This document shows positions 7,243-15,353 of a stretch of DNA of 64,000 bases, one piece after another (within the stretch, counting starts at the first letter, position 1; each line of letters opens with the position of its first letter). The stretch is from the NCBI RefSeq assembly GCF_002358085.1, contig NZ_NTJD01000009.1, positions 1-64,000 on the forward strand, read 5' to 3'. The stretch comes from Pseudothioclava arenosa. Its GTDB lineage: Bacteria > Pseudomonadota > Alphaproteobacteria > Rhodobacterales > Rhodobacteraceae. The translations under genes and the position numbers were made by a program. The notes beneath the pieces were generated by a model. It worked only from the letters and a program-made list of their open reading frames with translations, was not told the origin of the DNA and made no database searches.

Positions 7243-8853
7243 CTAGCGCGCCCAATCCAGCCGGATATCGTGGCGGTAGCGGTATTCGGGCGGCAGTGTG
7301 GGCGCGGTGGCCTCGTCGATCCCGGCATGGACATTCGCGGGCGGGGTCACCGTCGCGTCGCGGCCAAAAACAAAGCTCTGCTCCGCGACCAGCACCCGGT
7401 AGGCCTTGTTCAGCATCAGCGCACGCTCAGCCGAAGGCGCGATCAGCTCATAGACCGTCTTGCCCGCCAATGCCGCGTGGTCGACCTGCCCGGCGGGCGT
7501 GAACCAGCGCGCGCGCATCTCGGTGTTGGAGCGGAACTCATCACCGCCGCCCGCGCGCTGCAGGTATTGCGCGATCTCGCCCATCGCCTCGCCGCGATTG
7601 GGCACGTCGCGCTGCACGTGCAGGTCGATATAGCCCCAGCCCTCAGCGCCCGTCAGCTTGCGCGGAAAGGCCCAGGTCTGGTCGATATTCGCGCCGACCG
7701 AGGCATGGCAGCCGCGGCAAAAGAACAGCTCTTCGTTGGTCTGGCGGCGCAGCGCGCCCGAGGCGTCCTCGATAAAGGCCAGAAGCGTCCAGCCCTGCCC
7801 GTTATCCATCCCCTTGTCGCCCAGATCGAGGTAACGCGGCAGGTTTTCGTCCATCTTTTCCTGACGCTCGTTGCCATAGCGCGAGGCAATCTGCGGGATC
7901 GAGAGCGCGCGGGTCTTGACCATGTAGCGCAGCTCTTTCATGCGCCGCGCAACGGTGATGGCGCCCTGCGGATCGACCCCGACATAGCGCACCGAATGCA
8001 GGAACTCGGTGCCCTCGGGATAGAGCATCCGCGTCACCGGCTTATCGGCAGCGCCCCCCAGATAACTGGCGCGAGCGAGCACCCTGCCCGCCTGCCCCAG
8101 CGTGCCGTCGCCATCCAGATCGACGCCGATCGCCGCCTCGTCGAGGGGCGGCACGGTGACCTCGGGCAGGTCCTGAAACGCCATCTCCAGAAGCGCGAGA
8201 TTGGCGAAATAGAGGTCTTCGCTCGGGCGCCCGTCGGACAACGTGTAAAACGGCGCGGGCAGCCGGATCAGCACATCGTCAGTCGAGCCGTTGGTCGGCC
8301 AGAAGGTCGAGGGCTGCGGCTTGTAATTGAAAGCGACCCACCACGAGCCATCCAGGGCCAGACCACGCGCATCGAAGGCCGCCGCGCCCTCGGCGTAACC
8401 GGCCAGATCGGGCACCCAACCGCCGAACCCCTCGGCCGCGAGTCGCGGCGCGAGACCGCTGTAATTGTCCTGCCCGATCCAGTCGCGGATCTCGGCATCG
8501 GAAATCGCCGCGACCTCGGCCGAGCGGTCGATGAAAAGATTGACGTGGTGATTGGTCAGGCCCGCTTCGGAAAAGGCATATTCCGCCTGCAACCCGCCAT
8601 CGAGCATGAAATTCGGGCGCGTGGCGTCCTCGTTGGTCTGGTGGCAGACATAGCAGGGATTAAAGCGGCCCTCGATGCGGGTGTAGCATTGCGGCGGGAT
8701 CGGCGCCTCTGGGTTATAACGCCGACCGGCGGCGACAAGCGCCTCGGAGGCGGGGCGCAGCGCGCGCAGCGCGGCGCCATCAAGGCTGGACAGATCCTGC
8801 GCGAAGCCGGTGGCCGGCAGGGTCAGGGCGAGGCAAAGGGCAAGGCGGCGCAT
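7243..8853 (-). CDS. Exported protein with two CXXCH haem-binding motifs
   Basis: This 536-residue protein starts with a Sec signal peptide (MRRLALCLALTLPATGFAQ) and has two c-type haem motifs, CYVCH at about 67-71 and CRGCH at 379-383, so it is probably a periplasmic dihaem cytochrome-like protein. I do not recognise the family. It lies 71 bases after the PhoX-like gene on the same strand, with AGGAG before its ATG and a stem-loop between the two. The pairing suggests co-expression under phosphate limitation, but no electron-transfer role for a PhoX partner follows from the sequence. The start at 8853 was chosen for its signal peptide; an upstream extension adds unlikely residues. Confidence 0.75.
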   Translation of the reverse strand: MRRLALCLALTLPATGFAQDLSSLDGAALRALRPASEALVAAGRRYNPEAPIPPQCYTRIEGRFNPCYVCHQTNEDATRPNFMLDGGLQAEYAFSEAGLTNHHVNLFIDRSAEVAAISDAEIRDWIGQDNYSGLAPRLAAEGFGGWVPDLAGYAEGAAAFDARGLALDGSWWVAFNYKPQPSTFWPTNGSTDDVLIRLPAPFYTLSDGRPSEDLYFANLALLEMAFQDLPEVTVPPLDEAAIGVDLDGDGTLGQAGRVLARASYLGGAADKPVTRMLYPEGTEFLHSVRYVGVDPQGAITVARRMKELRYMVKTRALSIPQIASRYGNERQEKMDENLPRYLDLGDKGMDNGQGWTLLAFIEDASGALRRQTNEELFFCRGCHASVGANIDQTWAFPRKLTGAEGWGYIDLHVQRDVPNRGEAMGEIAQYLQRAGGGDEFRSNTEMRARWFTPAGQVDHAALAGKTVYELIAPSAERALMLNKAYRVLVAEQSFVFGRDATVTPPANVHAGIDEATAPTLPPEYRYRHDIRLDWAR

Positions 8854-8873
8854 CGGGGTCTCCTGTTCATATG

Positions 8874-8900
8874 GAAAGGGCGGCGCGATGCCGCCCTTTC
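8874..8900 (-). terminator. Intercistronic stem-loop between phoX-like and haem protein genes
   Basis: A perfect 11-bp stem (GAAAGGGCGGC paired with GCCGCCCTTTC) with a five-base loop lies in the 71-base gap, just before the ribosome binding site of the downstream gene. There is no long U-run after it. It could be a partial terminator or an mRNA-stabilising structure that lowers expression of the second gene relative to the first. Confidence 0.5.
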
Positions 8901-8924
8901 GCATGGGTCATGGCCGGAGCCGGA

Positions 8925-10487
8925 TCACTTCGCGGCGCGCGCGGGCGTCCAGAGCCACATGGCGTTGTTTTCGTGGTTGCCGGTGTCCTCACCGATCAGA
9001 ACCTCGCCCGAGGCCAGCACCACGATGTTGTCGGGGTTCGAGATCCCGGCCACGTCGCAGGCATTGGCTTCGTTGTTCTTGTCATAGGCACCGCCCGCGA
9101 CGACCGGCATCATGGTCGAGACGTTGAACGCCGCGTCGAGGGCCATTTCATAGACCACGCCGCATTTGTTCTCACCGACCTGAATGTCGCCCTTGTCGTC
9201 GGCCATGCCCTTGGCGACTTCCGACATCGCCATATACATGAACGGCACCGAGCCATCGGCGGCGGCATCATGGTTGATGTTCACGCCTTCCATCTTGCGG
9301 AATTCGGCGGTAGCGCCCTTGGCAGCGGCGGCCTTGCGGCTTTCGAGGAAGGCCACGCGGTTGTCGGCGGCTTCGCCCTTGGCCCAGGCGGCGACATCTT
9401 CGTCCGAGATATAGGAGGTCGCGCCTTCCTTGTAATCGGCCTGCGAGATGCCGTCATATTGCGCGATCCAGCCCGCGATATCGGCGTTCGAGGCATGGGC
9501 CAGCTCGATCCATTCCACGTCGAAGCCCGCTTCGGCAGCCGGGGTGCCCGGCGCGGCTTTCTGGGTCATCTTGGCGGCGTAAAGCGTGCCCACCGTCAGA
9601 TCGCCCGCGGTATCGGCCACGAATTTGAAGAACACCACATTGGTGCCGTCATCCGAGAGATAGACGGTTTTCTGGTCGGGCATCACCACCGCGTTTTCGT
9701 GGCTGAAACGGCCCAGCGAGAACAGTTTGTTCGGCACCGCGGCGCCCGCCGGATCGGTGATCTCGACGATATAGCCGTAGCGGTAGGGGTTCGGGTAATG
9801 GCCGAGATAACCTTCGAGCGCGGCCACATCACCGATTTCTTCATAGCTCGGGTTGTTCCAGTCGGCGGTGTTGTCGAAGTAAAGCTCTTCCGAGGTCAGC
9901 GGCGTGTTCCAGGGGCTCAGCGTGCCGAAGCAGTTCACCCAGGTGCCCTCGACGCCCGAGAAATCGAGCATCATCGCATCGGCTTCGTCCACCGACCACA
10001 GGCCCTCGGCCGAACGGGTCATGCGCACGCGCGACATGCCGCCGGGACGGTCTTCCCAGTTGGTGAACAGGTAGCCCTCGGTCTCGCCGGTGCGCACAAA
10101 AGCATTGAAATCGGGGTCGTTCGAGACCTTGATCTCGCCCGACTTGCCGGCGATATGGCCGATCTTGCCGAAATCGCCTTCGCGCACGAGAATCTGATAG
10201 GCGCCCATCGAGCTGGTCACGACCTTCTTCGCATCGCCATCGGCCAGCGCGAGTTCCGCCGCACCGAAATCGGCATTGGCGACGACGCCGACAGCGGCGC
10301 GGGCAAAGTCATTGCCCAGATCGTCAGCCGGGTGCTGCACGTTGAAGAACAGGTCGCCCCCTTCGAGGAACATGCCGGTGATTTCGCCACCCAGCGGCAC
10401 GCTGGCGACGCGCTTGAGCGTCTCGGCGAAGGCAGGCGCGCTGAGCGCGGTGGTGAGGATCAGGGCAGAAAGAATCCGGGTTTTCAT
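8925..10487 (-). CDS. PhoX-family (DUF839) secreted phosphatase
   Basis: The 520-residue protein has a signal peptide (about residues 1-21, ending SAPAFA) and PhoX/DUF839 features: GGEITGMFLEGGDLFFNVQHP near the start, VRTGETEGYLFTNWED, GYIVEITDP, and ASGEVLIGEDTGNHENN near the end. PhoX enzymes are calcium-dependent, monomeric phosphatases, often with an iron cofactor, that release phosphate from organic esters in the periplasm. This protein is shorter than classical PhoX and may be exported by Sec, since no twin-arginine motif is present. The phosphatase role is strongly supported by four PhoB half-sites 47-86 bases upstream of its ATG. Confidence 0.82.
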   Translation of the reverse strand: MKTRILSALILTTALSAPAFAETLKRVASVPLGGEITGMFLEGGDLFFNVQHPADDLGNDFARAAVGVVANADFGAAELALADGDAKKVVTSSMGAYQILVREGDFGKIGHIAGKSGEIKVSNDPDFNAFVRTGETEGYLFTNWEDRPGGMSRVRMTRSAEGLWSVDEADAMMLDFSGVEGTWVNCFGTLSPWNTPLTSEELYFDNTADWNNPSYEEIGDVAALEGYLGHYPNPYRYGYIVEITDPAGAAVPNKLFSLGRFSHENAVVMPDQKTVYLSDDGTNVVFFKFVADTAGDLTVGTLYAAKMTQKAAPGTPAAEAGFDVEWIELAHASNADIAGWIAQYDGISQADYKEGATSYISDEDVAAWAKGEAADNRVAFLESRKAAAAKGATAEFRKMEGVNINHDAAADGSVPFMYMAMSEVAKGMADDKGDIQVGENKCGVVYEMALDAAFNVSTMMPVVAGGAYDKNNEANACDVAGISNPDNIVVLASGEVLIGEDTGNHENNAMWLWTPARAAK

Positions 10488-10533
10488 GGTTTGCTCCAGG
10501 TGATGTTGCTGGCGCCTTCGCTAGCCCCGGCGT

Positions 10534-10573
10534 GTGACAGGCAACTTACAGCCAGATCACATGTTGATGACAG
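10534..10573 (-). promoter_or_regulatory. Tandem Pho box (four PhoB half-sites)
   Basis: Read on the minus strand, four heptamers occur with exact 11-bp spacing: CTGTCAT, ATGTGAT, CTGTAAG and CTGTCAC, separated by CAAC, CTGG and TTGC. The outer two match the CTGTCAT/C consensus fully or nearly so and the inner two match five of seven positions. This is the layout of two adjacent Pho boxes bound by PhoB. They lie 47-86 bases upstream of the PhoX-like ATG, in the divergent gap shared with pxpB. Confidence 0.8.
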
Positions 10574-10628
10574 CCGCCCCGCACCCTTCGGCGCTTGCAC
10601 GGGCGGCGTTTTTCCGCATCCTTGCGCC

Positions 10629-11375
10629 ATGTCCCATGCCGATCAGCCTTTTGCCGCGTCCCCCGATATCCTGCCGCTTGGGCTGGACGGGCTTCTGGTG
10701 CGATTTGCGCGGGGCTTCTCGGATCAGGCGAATGCCCGCGCGCTGGCGCTGCATCAGGCGCTTTGCACCGATCCGCCCCAAGGATATCTGGAAAGCGCCC
10801 CGGCGCTGGCCTCGCTGCAACTGCGATTCGACCGCGCGCAGGTGGACCGTGCGGCGCTGAAAACCGAGCTGCACGCCCGCCTCGCCGCCCTGCCCGAGAC
10901 CGCGCCGCGCCCGGCCCGGCTCTGGCATATCCCGGCCGCCTTCGGCGATTTGAACGGCCCGCAACTGGCCGAAACCGCCGCCCTCGCGGGCACCACGCCC
11001 GAGGCGCTGATCGCTGAATTCACCGCGACCGAGCTGCGCGTGCTCGCACTTGGCTTCGCGCCGGGCCAGCCCTATCTCGGCACGCTGCCGCCGCGTTGGG
11101 ACCTGCCGCGCCTCGACGCGCTGACGCCGCAGGTGCCGCGCGGCGCGATCACCACCGCGATCCGGCAGGTCGTGCTGTTTGCCAACCTCTCGCCGACCGG
11201 ATGGCGCTGGCTCGGGCGGACCGCCTTTCGCCCCTTCGCCCCCGAGGCCGAGACCCCGGTCGCGCTGGCCCCGGGCGATGCGCTGCGCTTTCACCCGATC
11301 TCCGCGCCCGAGCTTGACGCGCTTCTGGACACGGGCGACCCGCTGGGCGGCGCCCGGCTGGAGCGACGCGGATGA
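10629..11375 (+). CDS. pxpB: 5-oxoprolinase subunit PxpB (KipI family)
   Basis: The 248-residue protein matches the KipI/PxpB family: early DGLLVRF, then the conserved FAPGQPYLGTLP and PRGAITTAIRQVVLF strands near 145-185. PxpB works with PxpA and PxpC to cleave ATP-dependently the lactam of 5-oxoproline (pyroglutamate), giving glutamate. It begins a three-gene plus-strand operon with a four-base ATGA overlap into pxpC. No good ribosome binding site is visible before the ATG at 10629, but this start gives the expected family length and N terminus. The upstream gap is shared with the Pho boxes of the divergent phosphatase gene. Confidence 0.9.
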   Translation: MSHADQPFAASPDILPLGLDGLLVRFARGFSDQANARALALHQALCTDPPQGYLESAPALASLQLRFDRAQVDRAALKTELHARLAALPETAPRPARLWHIPAAFGDLNGPQLAETAALAGTTPEALIAEFTATELRVLALGFAPGQPYLGTLPPRWDLPRLDALTPQVPRGAITTAIRQVVLFANLSPTGWRWLGRTAFRPFAPEAETPVALAPGDALRFHPISAPELDALLDTGDPLGGARLERRG

Positions 11376-12397
11376 GCATGCTTTCGATCCTCTCAGCGGG
11401 CCCGGCAGTGTCGGTGCAAGACCTCGGCCGCCCGGGCTGGCTGGCCTCGGGGCTCGCGCGCGGCGGCGCGGCCGACCGGCGCGCGATCTTGGAGGCGGCG
11501 GCGCTTCTGGACCTGCCCGCCCCCGTCGCGGCGCTGGAAATGGCGGGCACGGGCGGGCGGTTTCGGCTCGCTCAACCCCATCGCATCGCGCTGACCGGTG
11601 CGCCGATGCGCGCCCGCCTCGACGGCACCCCGCTCGCCTGGAATGCAAGCCACCTGATCCCCGCCGGCGCGGTGCTGGAGATCGGCCCGGCCGAAGCGGG
11701 CGTCTATGGCTACCTCAGCTTTGCCGGCGGGATCGCAACACCGATGCGGCTTGGCGCGCGCGCAACCCAAGCCCCCGCCGGGCTCGGACGCCCCCTGCGC
11801 GCGGGCGATGGGCTGCCTCTGGCCCCCAACCCGGCCCCTGATGCGCCACCCCGCAGCCTGCCCCCGCCCGACCGTTTTACGGGTGGCACGCTACGCGTGA
11901 TCCCCGGCCCGCAGACCGCCCTTTTCGCCCCCGAAACCCGCGCGCGGTTTTACGCAACCGCCTTTCGCGCCGCGCAGGGCAACCGGCAGGGGCTGACACT
12001 GACGGGCGGTCTGTTCACCTTGGCGGAGGCCCGCTCGATCCTGTCCGAACCCGTGGCCGAGGGCGACATCCAGATGACCGGCGCGGGGGTTCCGGCGATC
12101 CTTCTGGCCGAATGCCAGACCATCGGCGGCTACCCGCGGATCGGCACGGTGATCCCCGCCGACCTGCCGCGCGCCGCGCAATCTGCACCCGGCACCGTGC
12201 TGCGCTTCAGGGAAATCACGCTCGCCGAGGCCGAGGCCACCTGCCCGACCGAACCCGCCGAACTGGCCGCGCTCCGCGCCGAGGCCCGCCCTGTCGCGGC
12301 CCTGCCCGGTGACTCCGCCGCACTTCTGGGCTATCAGCTGATCGGCGGCGCAATTCGCGGCGACGAGGAGGAAGAATGGCGCGCAGGGTCGATCTGA
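11372..12397 (+). CDS. pxpC: 5-oxoprolinase subunit PxpC (biotin-dependent carboxyltransferase family, KipA-like)
   Basis: The 341-residue protein shows the KipA/PxpC/urea amidolyase-like AHS2 domain: LSAGPAVSVQDLGRPGWLASG at the N terminus, GVYGYLSFAGGI near 110-121, and the C-terminal GYPRIGTVIPADLPRAAQ near 253-270. Together with PxpB it forms the phosphorylating part of 5-oxoprolinase. It overlaps pxpB by four bases and pxpA by 22 bases, which indicates coupled translation and a fixed stoichiometry. Length is normal and no key region looks damaged. Confidence 0.9.
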   Translation: MSMLSILSAGPAVSVQDLGRPGWLASGLARGGAADRRAILEAAALLDLPAPVAALEMAGTGGRFRLAQPHRIALTGAPMRARLDGTPLAWNASHLIPAGAVLEIGPAEAGVYGYLSFAGGIATPMRLGARATQAPAGLGRPLRAGDGLPLAPNPAPDAPPRSLPPPDRFTGGTLRVIPGPQTALFAPETRARFYATAFRAAQGNRQGLTLTGGLFTLAEARSILSEPVAEGDIQMTGAGVPAILLAECQTIGGYPRIGTVIPADLPRAAQSAPGTVLRFREITLAEAEATCPTEPAELAALRAEARPVAALPGDSAALLGYQLIGGAIRGDEEEEWRAGSI

Positions 12398-13119
12398 ATG
12401 CCGATCTGGGTGAGGGTTGCGGGCAGGATGCCCCGCTCGCGCAGATCATTACCTCGGCCAACGTCGCCTGCGGGCTGCATGCCGGCAGCCCCGCCGAGAT
12501 GGCGCGCACGATGCGGCTGGCGCAGGCCGCTGGCCTTGCGATCGGGGCGCATCCGGGCTTTGACGATCGCGCGAATTTCGGCCGCACCCGCATGGCGCTT
12601 GGCGCGGACGATCTGCGCGACCTGATCCGCTACCAGATCGGCGCGGCCAAGGCGGTGGCCGAAGGGCTGGGGCTGGGGCTCGCGCATCTGAAGCTGCATG
12701 GCGCGCTGGCGAATATGGCCGCCGAGGACGCGGATCTTGCGAAAACCTGTTTCGAGGCGGCGCTGGCGGTCGATCCTAACCTGCGGCTGATGGTGATTGC
12801 GGCGACGCAACAAGAGACCGCCGCGCGGGCCCTTGGCGCGCCCTGGATCGGGGAGATTTTCGCAGATCGCGCCTATGAGGACGACGGGCGGCTGGTCGAT
12901 CGCGCCAAGCCCGGCGCGGTCTTGCATGACGCCGAAGCCGCCGCCCGGCGCATCCTTCAGATGCTCGACGAGGGCGCGATCATCGCCGCCTCGGGCGCGC
13001 GCCTGCCCGCGCGGATCGACACGATCTGCCTGCATGGCGATACCCCCGAAGCCGTCGAGATGGCCCGCGCGATCCGCACCCGGCTGGAGGCCGCAGGCGT
13101 CACGCTGGCGCGTCCCTGA
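12376..13119 (+). CDS. pxpA: 5-oxoprolinase subunit PxpA (LamB/YcsF family)
   Basis: The 247-residue protein starts RRVDLNADLGEG, the signature of the YcsF/LamB family, followed by SANVACGLHAGSP and IGAHPGFDDRANFGR near 54-68, LHGAL near 113 and CLHGDTPEA near 217. These Asp and His residues line the active site of the barrel that opens the 5-oxoproline ring. The ATG at 12376 lies 22 bases inside pxpC, with GAGGAGGAAGA just before it as ribosome binding site. With pxpB and pxpC it completes the pathway that recycles the pyroglutamate formed from glutamine and glutathione. Confidence 0.92.
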   Translation: MARRVDLNADLGEGCGQDAPLAQIITSANVACGLHAGSPAEMARTMRLAQAAGLAIGAHPGFDDRANFGRTRMALGADDLRDLIRYQIGAAKAVAEGLGLGLAHLKLHGALANMAAEDADLAKTCFEAALAVDPNLRLMVIAATQQETAARALGAPWIGEIFADRAYEDDGRLVDRAKPGAVLHDAEAAARRILQMLDEGAIIAASGARLPARIDTICLHGDTPEAVEMARAIRTRLEAAGVTLARP

Positions 13120-13126
13120 CCCGCGA

Positions 13127-13387
13127 TCAAAGGCTGGCGAGCCAGGCGGCAATGGCGGCTGCGGCCTCGGGGCCGGGGCTGTGATGCGTCGCCAAAACCG
13201 CCTCGAAATGCGCAGCCTTTTCCTCGGGCGACAGCTCGGCGGTGGCGCGCAAGAGTGGCTCGGGCGTGCGATGGCAACGCTGGCATTTGGCCTGATACGC
13301 CGCCTGCCCCGCCGCGAGTTGCTCGGGGAGCGGATCGGCCAAAGCCGCCCCGCCCCAGCACAGCGCCAGAACCAGCGCGCGCCTCAT
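13127..13387 (-). CDS. Small exported c-type cytochrome
   Basis: An 86-residue protein with a signal peptide ending near ALA-D and one haem motif, CQRCH at 35-39. After the start codon it contains no methionine, so the usual Met sixth ligand is absent; His60, His68 or His69 could serve, or the haem could be five-coordinate as in SHP-like cytochromes. It would act in the periplasm as an electron carrier or ligand-binding haem protein. Its ATG overlaps the lpxB stop (ATGA), so it sits at the end of the lipid A operon. Its stop lies seven bases from the convergent pxpA stop. Confidence 0.78.
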   Translation of the reverse strand: MRRALVLALCWGGAALADPLPEQLAAGQAAYQAKCQRCHRTPEPLLRATAELSPEEKAAHFEAVLATHHSPGPEAAAAIAAWLASL

Positions 13388-14538
13388 CCCTTGCGCTCCA
13401 GAAACGCCAGAACCGAGCGCGCCGCGCGCAGACCCGGCGCCTCGCCGCCCTCGCCCAAAAGCTCCATCGTGCGCTCCATCGCAGCAAATTGCACCGCGCG
13501 CGCCTCCGGGTTCTCGATCAGCTCCAGCAACGCAGCCGCCATCGGCCCCGGATCGCAGGCCCGACCCAAAAACTCGGGCACGGCGCGGGTGTCACTGACC
13601 AGATTGACCAGCGTCACCGTGTCGATCTTGAGCATCCAGCCGATCATCATCCGCGTCAGCGGCGCCATGTCGTAGCCGATCACCATCGGCGTGCGCGAGG
13701 CGGCCAGCTCAAGGCTCACCGTCCCCGAGGCCGCCAGCGCGATATCGGCGGCGCCAAAGGCCGCGCGCTTGTCGGCGGCGTCCTCGACCACGATCGGCGC
13801 GACCGGCCAGCGCGCCGTCATCTCGCGCACCAGCCCGGACACGCCGCGCACCGTCGGCAGCACCACGCGCAGCCCCGGCTCGCGGTCGCGCAGGCGCATC
13901 AGCGCCTCGTCGAAACGCGGACCGAGGCGCTTGACCTCACCGCGCCGCGACCCCGGCAGGCAGAGCGCCAACGGCTGGTCGGGCGCAATCATATGGGTCT
14001 CGCGAAAGGCCGCGACCTCGGCGGCGCTGGCGCGCGGTTCCGCCACCACCGGATGGCCGACGAAATCACAGCTCATCCCCGCGGCCTCCATATAGGGCGG
14101 CTCGAAGGGCAAGAGCGCCAGCACGTGATCGACCACTTCGGCCATCTTCGCCGCGCGGCCCGGACGCCAGGCCCAGACGGAGGGCGCCACGTAATGGATC
14201 ACCTTGAAATCGGGGCGCGCCGCGCGCACGAGCCGCGCCACGCGCAGGCAGAAATCAGGGCTGTCGATGGTGATCAGCGCCTCGGCCCCCGAGGCCAGAA
14301 CCGCCTCGGCGGTCTCGGCGATGCGCGCCTTGAGCGCACGGTATTTCGGCAAGATCTCCCAGATCCCCATGACCGAGAGCTCTTCCATCGCGAACAGGCT
14401 GGAGAGCCCCCGCGCCTCCATGCCGGGGCCGCCGATGCCCGCAAACTCGACCCCGGGCGCGAGGCTTTCGAGCCCCTCCATCAAGGCCGCGCCGAGCTTG
14501 TCGCCCGAGGCCTCGCCCGCGATCAGGAAAAGCTTCAT
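13384..14538 (-). CDS. lpxB: Lipid-A-disaccharide synthase LpxB
   Basis: LpxB (384 residues) joins UDP-2,3-diacylglucosamine with lipid X to form the lipid A disaccharide at the inner membrane. The sequence has the family start MKLFLIAGEASGDKLGA, then GIGGPGM and IWEILPKYRALKARI near 60-85, HYVAPSVWAWRPGRA near 121-135 and LPGSRRGEVKRL near 187-198. The ATG at 14538 was chosen over an upstream start because it overlaps the lpxI stop (ATGA) and gives the canonical N terminus. It is preceded by lpxI and lpxA in the biosynthetic order used by alphaproteobacteria. Confidence 0.95.
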   Translation of the reverse strand: MKLFLIAGEASGDKLGAALMEGLESLAPGVEFAGIGGPGMEARGLSSLFAMEELSVMGIWEILPKYRALKARIAETAEAVLASGAEALITIDSPDFCLRVARLVRAARPDFKVIHYVAPSVWAWRPGRAAKMAEVVDHVLALLPFEPPYMEAAGMSCDFVGHPVVAEPRASAAEVAAFRETHMIAPDQPLALCLPGSRRGEVKRLGPRFDEALMRLRDREPGLRVVLPTVRGVSGLVREMTARWPVAPIVVEDAADKRAAFGAADIALAASGTVSLELAASRTPMVIGYDMAPLTRMMIGWMLKIDTVTLVNLVSDTRAVPEFLGRACDPGPMAAALLELIENPEARAVQFAAMERTMELLGEGGEAPGLRAARSVLAFLERKG

Positions 14539-15353
14539 GGTTCGCGCGCCCACAGGAAAAGCCCGTGATGTTCGGCCGCAGAAACGGTCGCGGCGCGATC
14601 AAGCAACAGCACCCCGTCCGCCTCCCAGACGATGCCGGCAAGCCCGGCTGCAGCGGCATTTTCAACCGTTTGCGGCCCGATCGCAGGCAGGTCGATACGC
14701 CGGTCCTGACCCGGTTTCGGCGCCTTGTAGAACACGCCGCGCGCGCCCTCCGGGTCAGGGCGCAGCGATTTATGCTGCGCAGCGAAGCGCAGCATTTCGT
14801 CGGTTCCGGGCAAAGATTCGGTCGCGATACAAAGGCCTTGCGCGACAACCGCACCCTGCCCCACATCGACCGCACCAAGGGCTGCCACGATGGATGCTGC
14901 GCGCGCAGCGTCGTGGCGATCCGCCTCGGAGGGCGCCCCGGTCAGAATCCCTGCGCCGGGCACCAGATCGGGTGCGATCTGATCGGCGCCGACGACCTCG
15001 AGGCCCCATTCCTCAAACAGCTCGATCACCGCGCGCAGGGTTTCATCGTCCCCCGCCTGCATCGCCCCCAGGAGCCGCGGCACGAGGCTTGCGGTGCGCG
15101 GGTCGAACAGCTCAGGCTCCAGCCGCGGGCGGCGCATGGCACCCGCAAACACCACCTGCTTCACCCCGCCATCGACGAGATGATCGAGGAAGGGCACCAG
15201 CCGCTCGACCCGGAATTTCAGCGTCTCGGCGCCCGGCACCGAGGCGGGAAACCCCTCCATCTCGCAGATCAGCATGTTGGGGCGCGCGGCGGCCAGAAGC
15301 GCCGGCAAGGCGCCCATCCCCGCGATCAGGGCGGTATCGGGCCGATCCGTCAT
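14535..15353 (-). CDS. lpxI: UDP-2,3-diacylglucosamine pyrophosphatase LpxI
   Basis: The 272-residue protein matches LpxI (DUF1009): ALIAGMGALPALLAAA at the N terminus, VVGADQIAPDLVPGAG near 120-135, VAQGLCIATESLPGTDEML near 170-188, and the C-terminal RIDLPAIGPQTVENA and AGIVWEADGVLLLD. LpxI hydrolyses UDP-2,3-diacylglucosamine to lipid X, replacing the unrelated LpxH of gammaproteobacteria. Its ATG overlaps the lpxA stop by four bases and its stop overlaps the lpxB start, so lpxA, lpxI and lpxB form one coupled unit. Confidence 0.94.
   Translation of the reverse strand: MTDRPDTALIAGMGALPALLAAARPNMLICEMEGFPASVPGAETLKFRVERLVPFLDHLVDGGVKQVVFAGAMRRPRLEPELFDPRTASLVPRLLGAMQAGDDETLRAVIELFEEWGLEVVGADQIAPDLVPGAGILTGAPSEADRHDAARAASIVAALGAVDVGQGAVVAQGLCIATESLPGTDEMLRFAAQHKSLRPDPEGARGVFYKAPKPGQDRRIDLPAIGPQTVENAAAAGLAGIVWEADGVLLLDRAATVSAAEHHGLFLWAREP

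Noticed and set aside
8871-10628. Plus-strand open frame joined in frame to pxpB, suggesting an 834-residue fusion
   Set aside because: The first part is antisense to the PhoX-like gene and lacks domain character; PxpB's normal start is at 10629.
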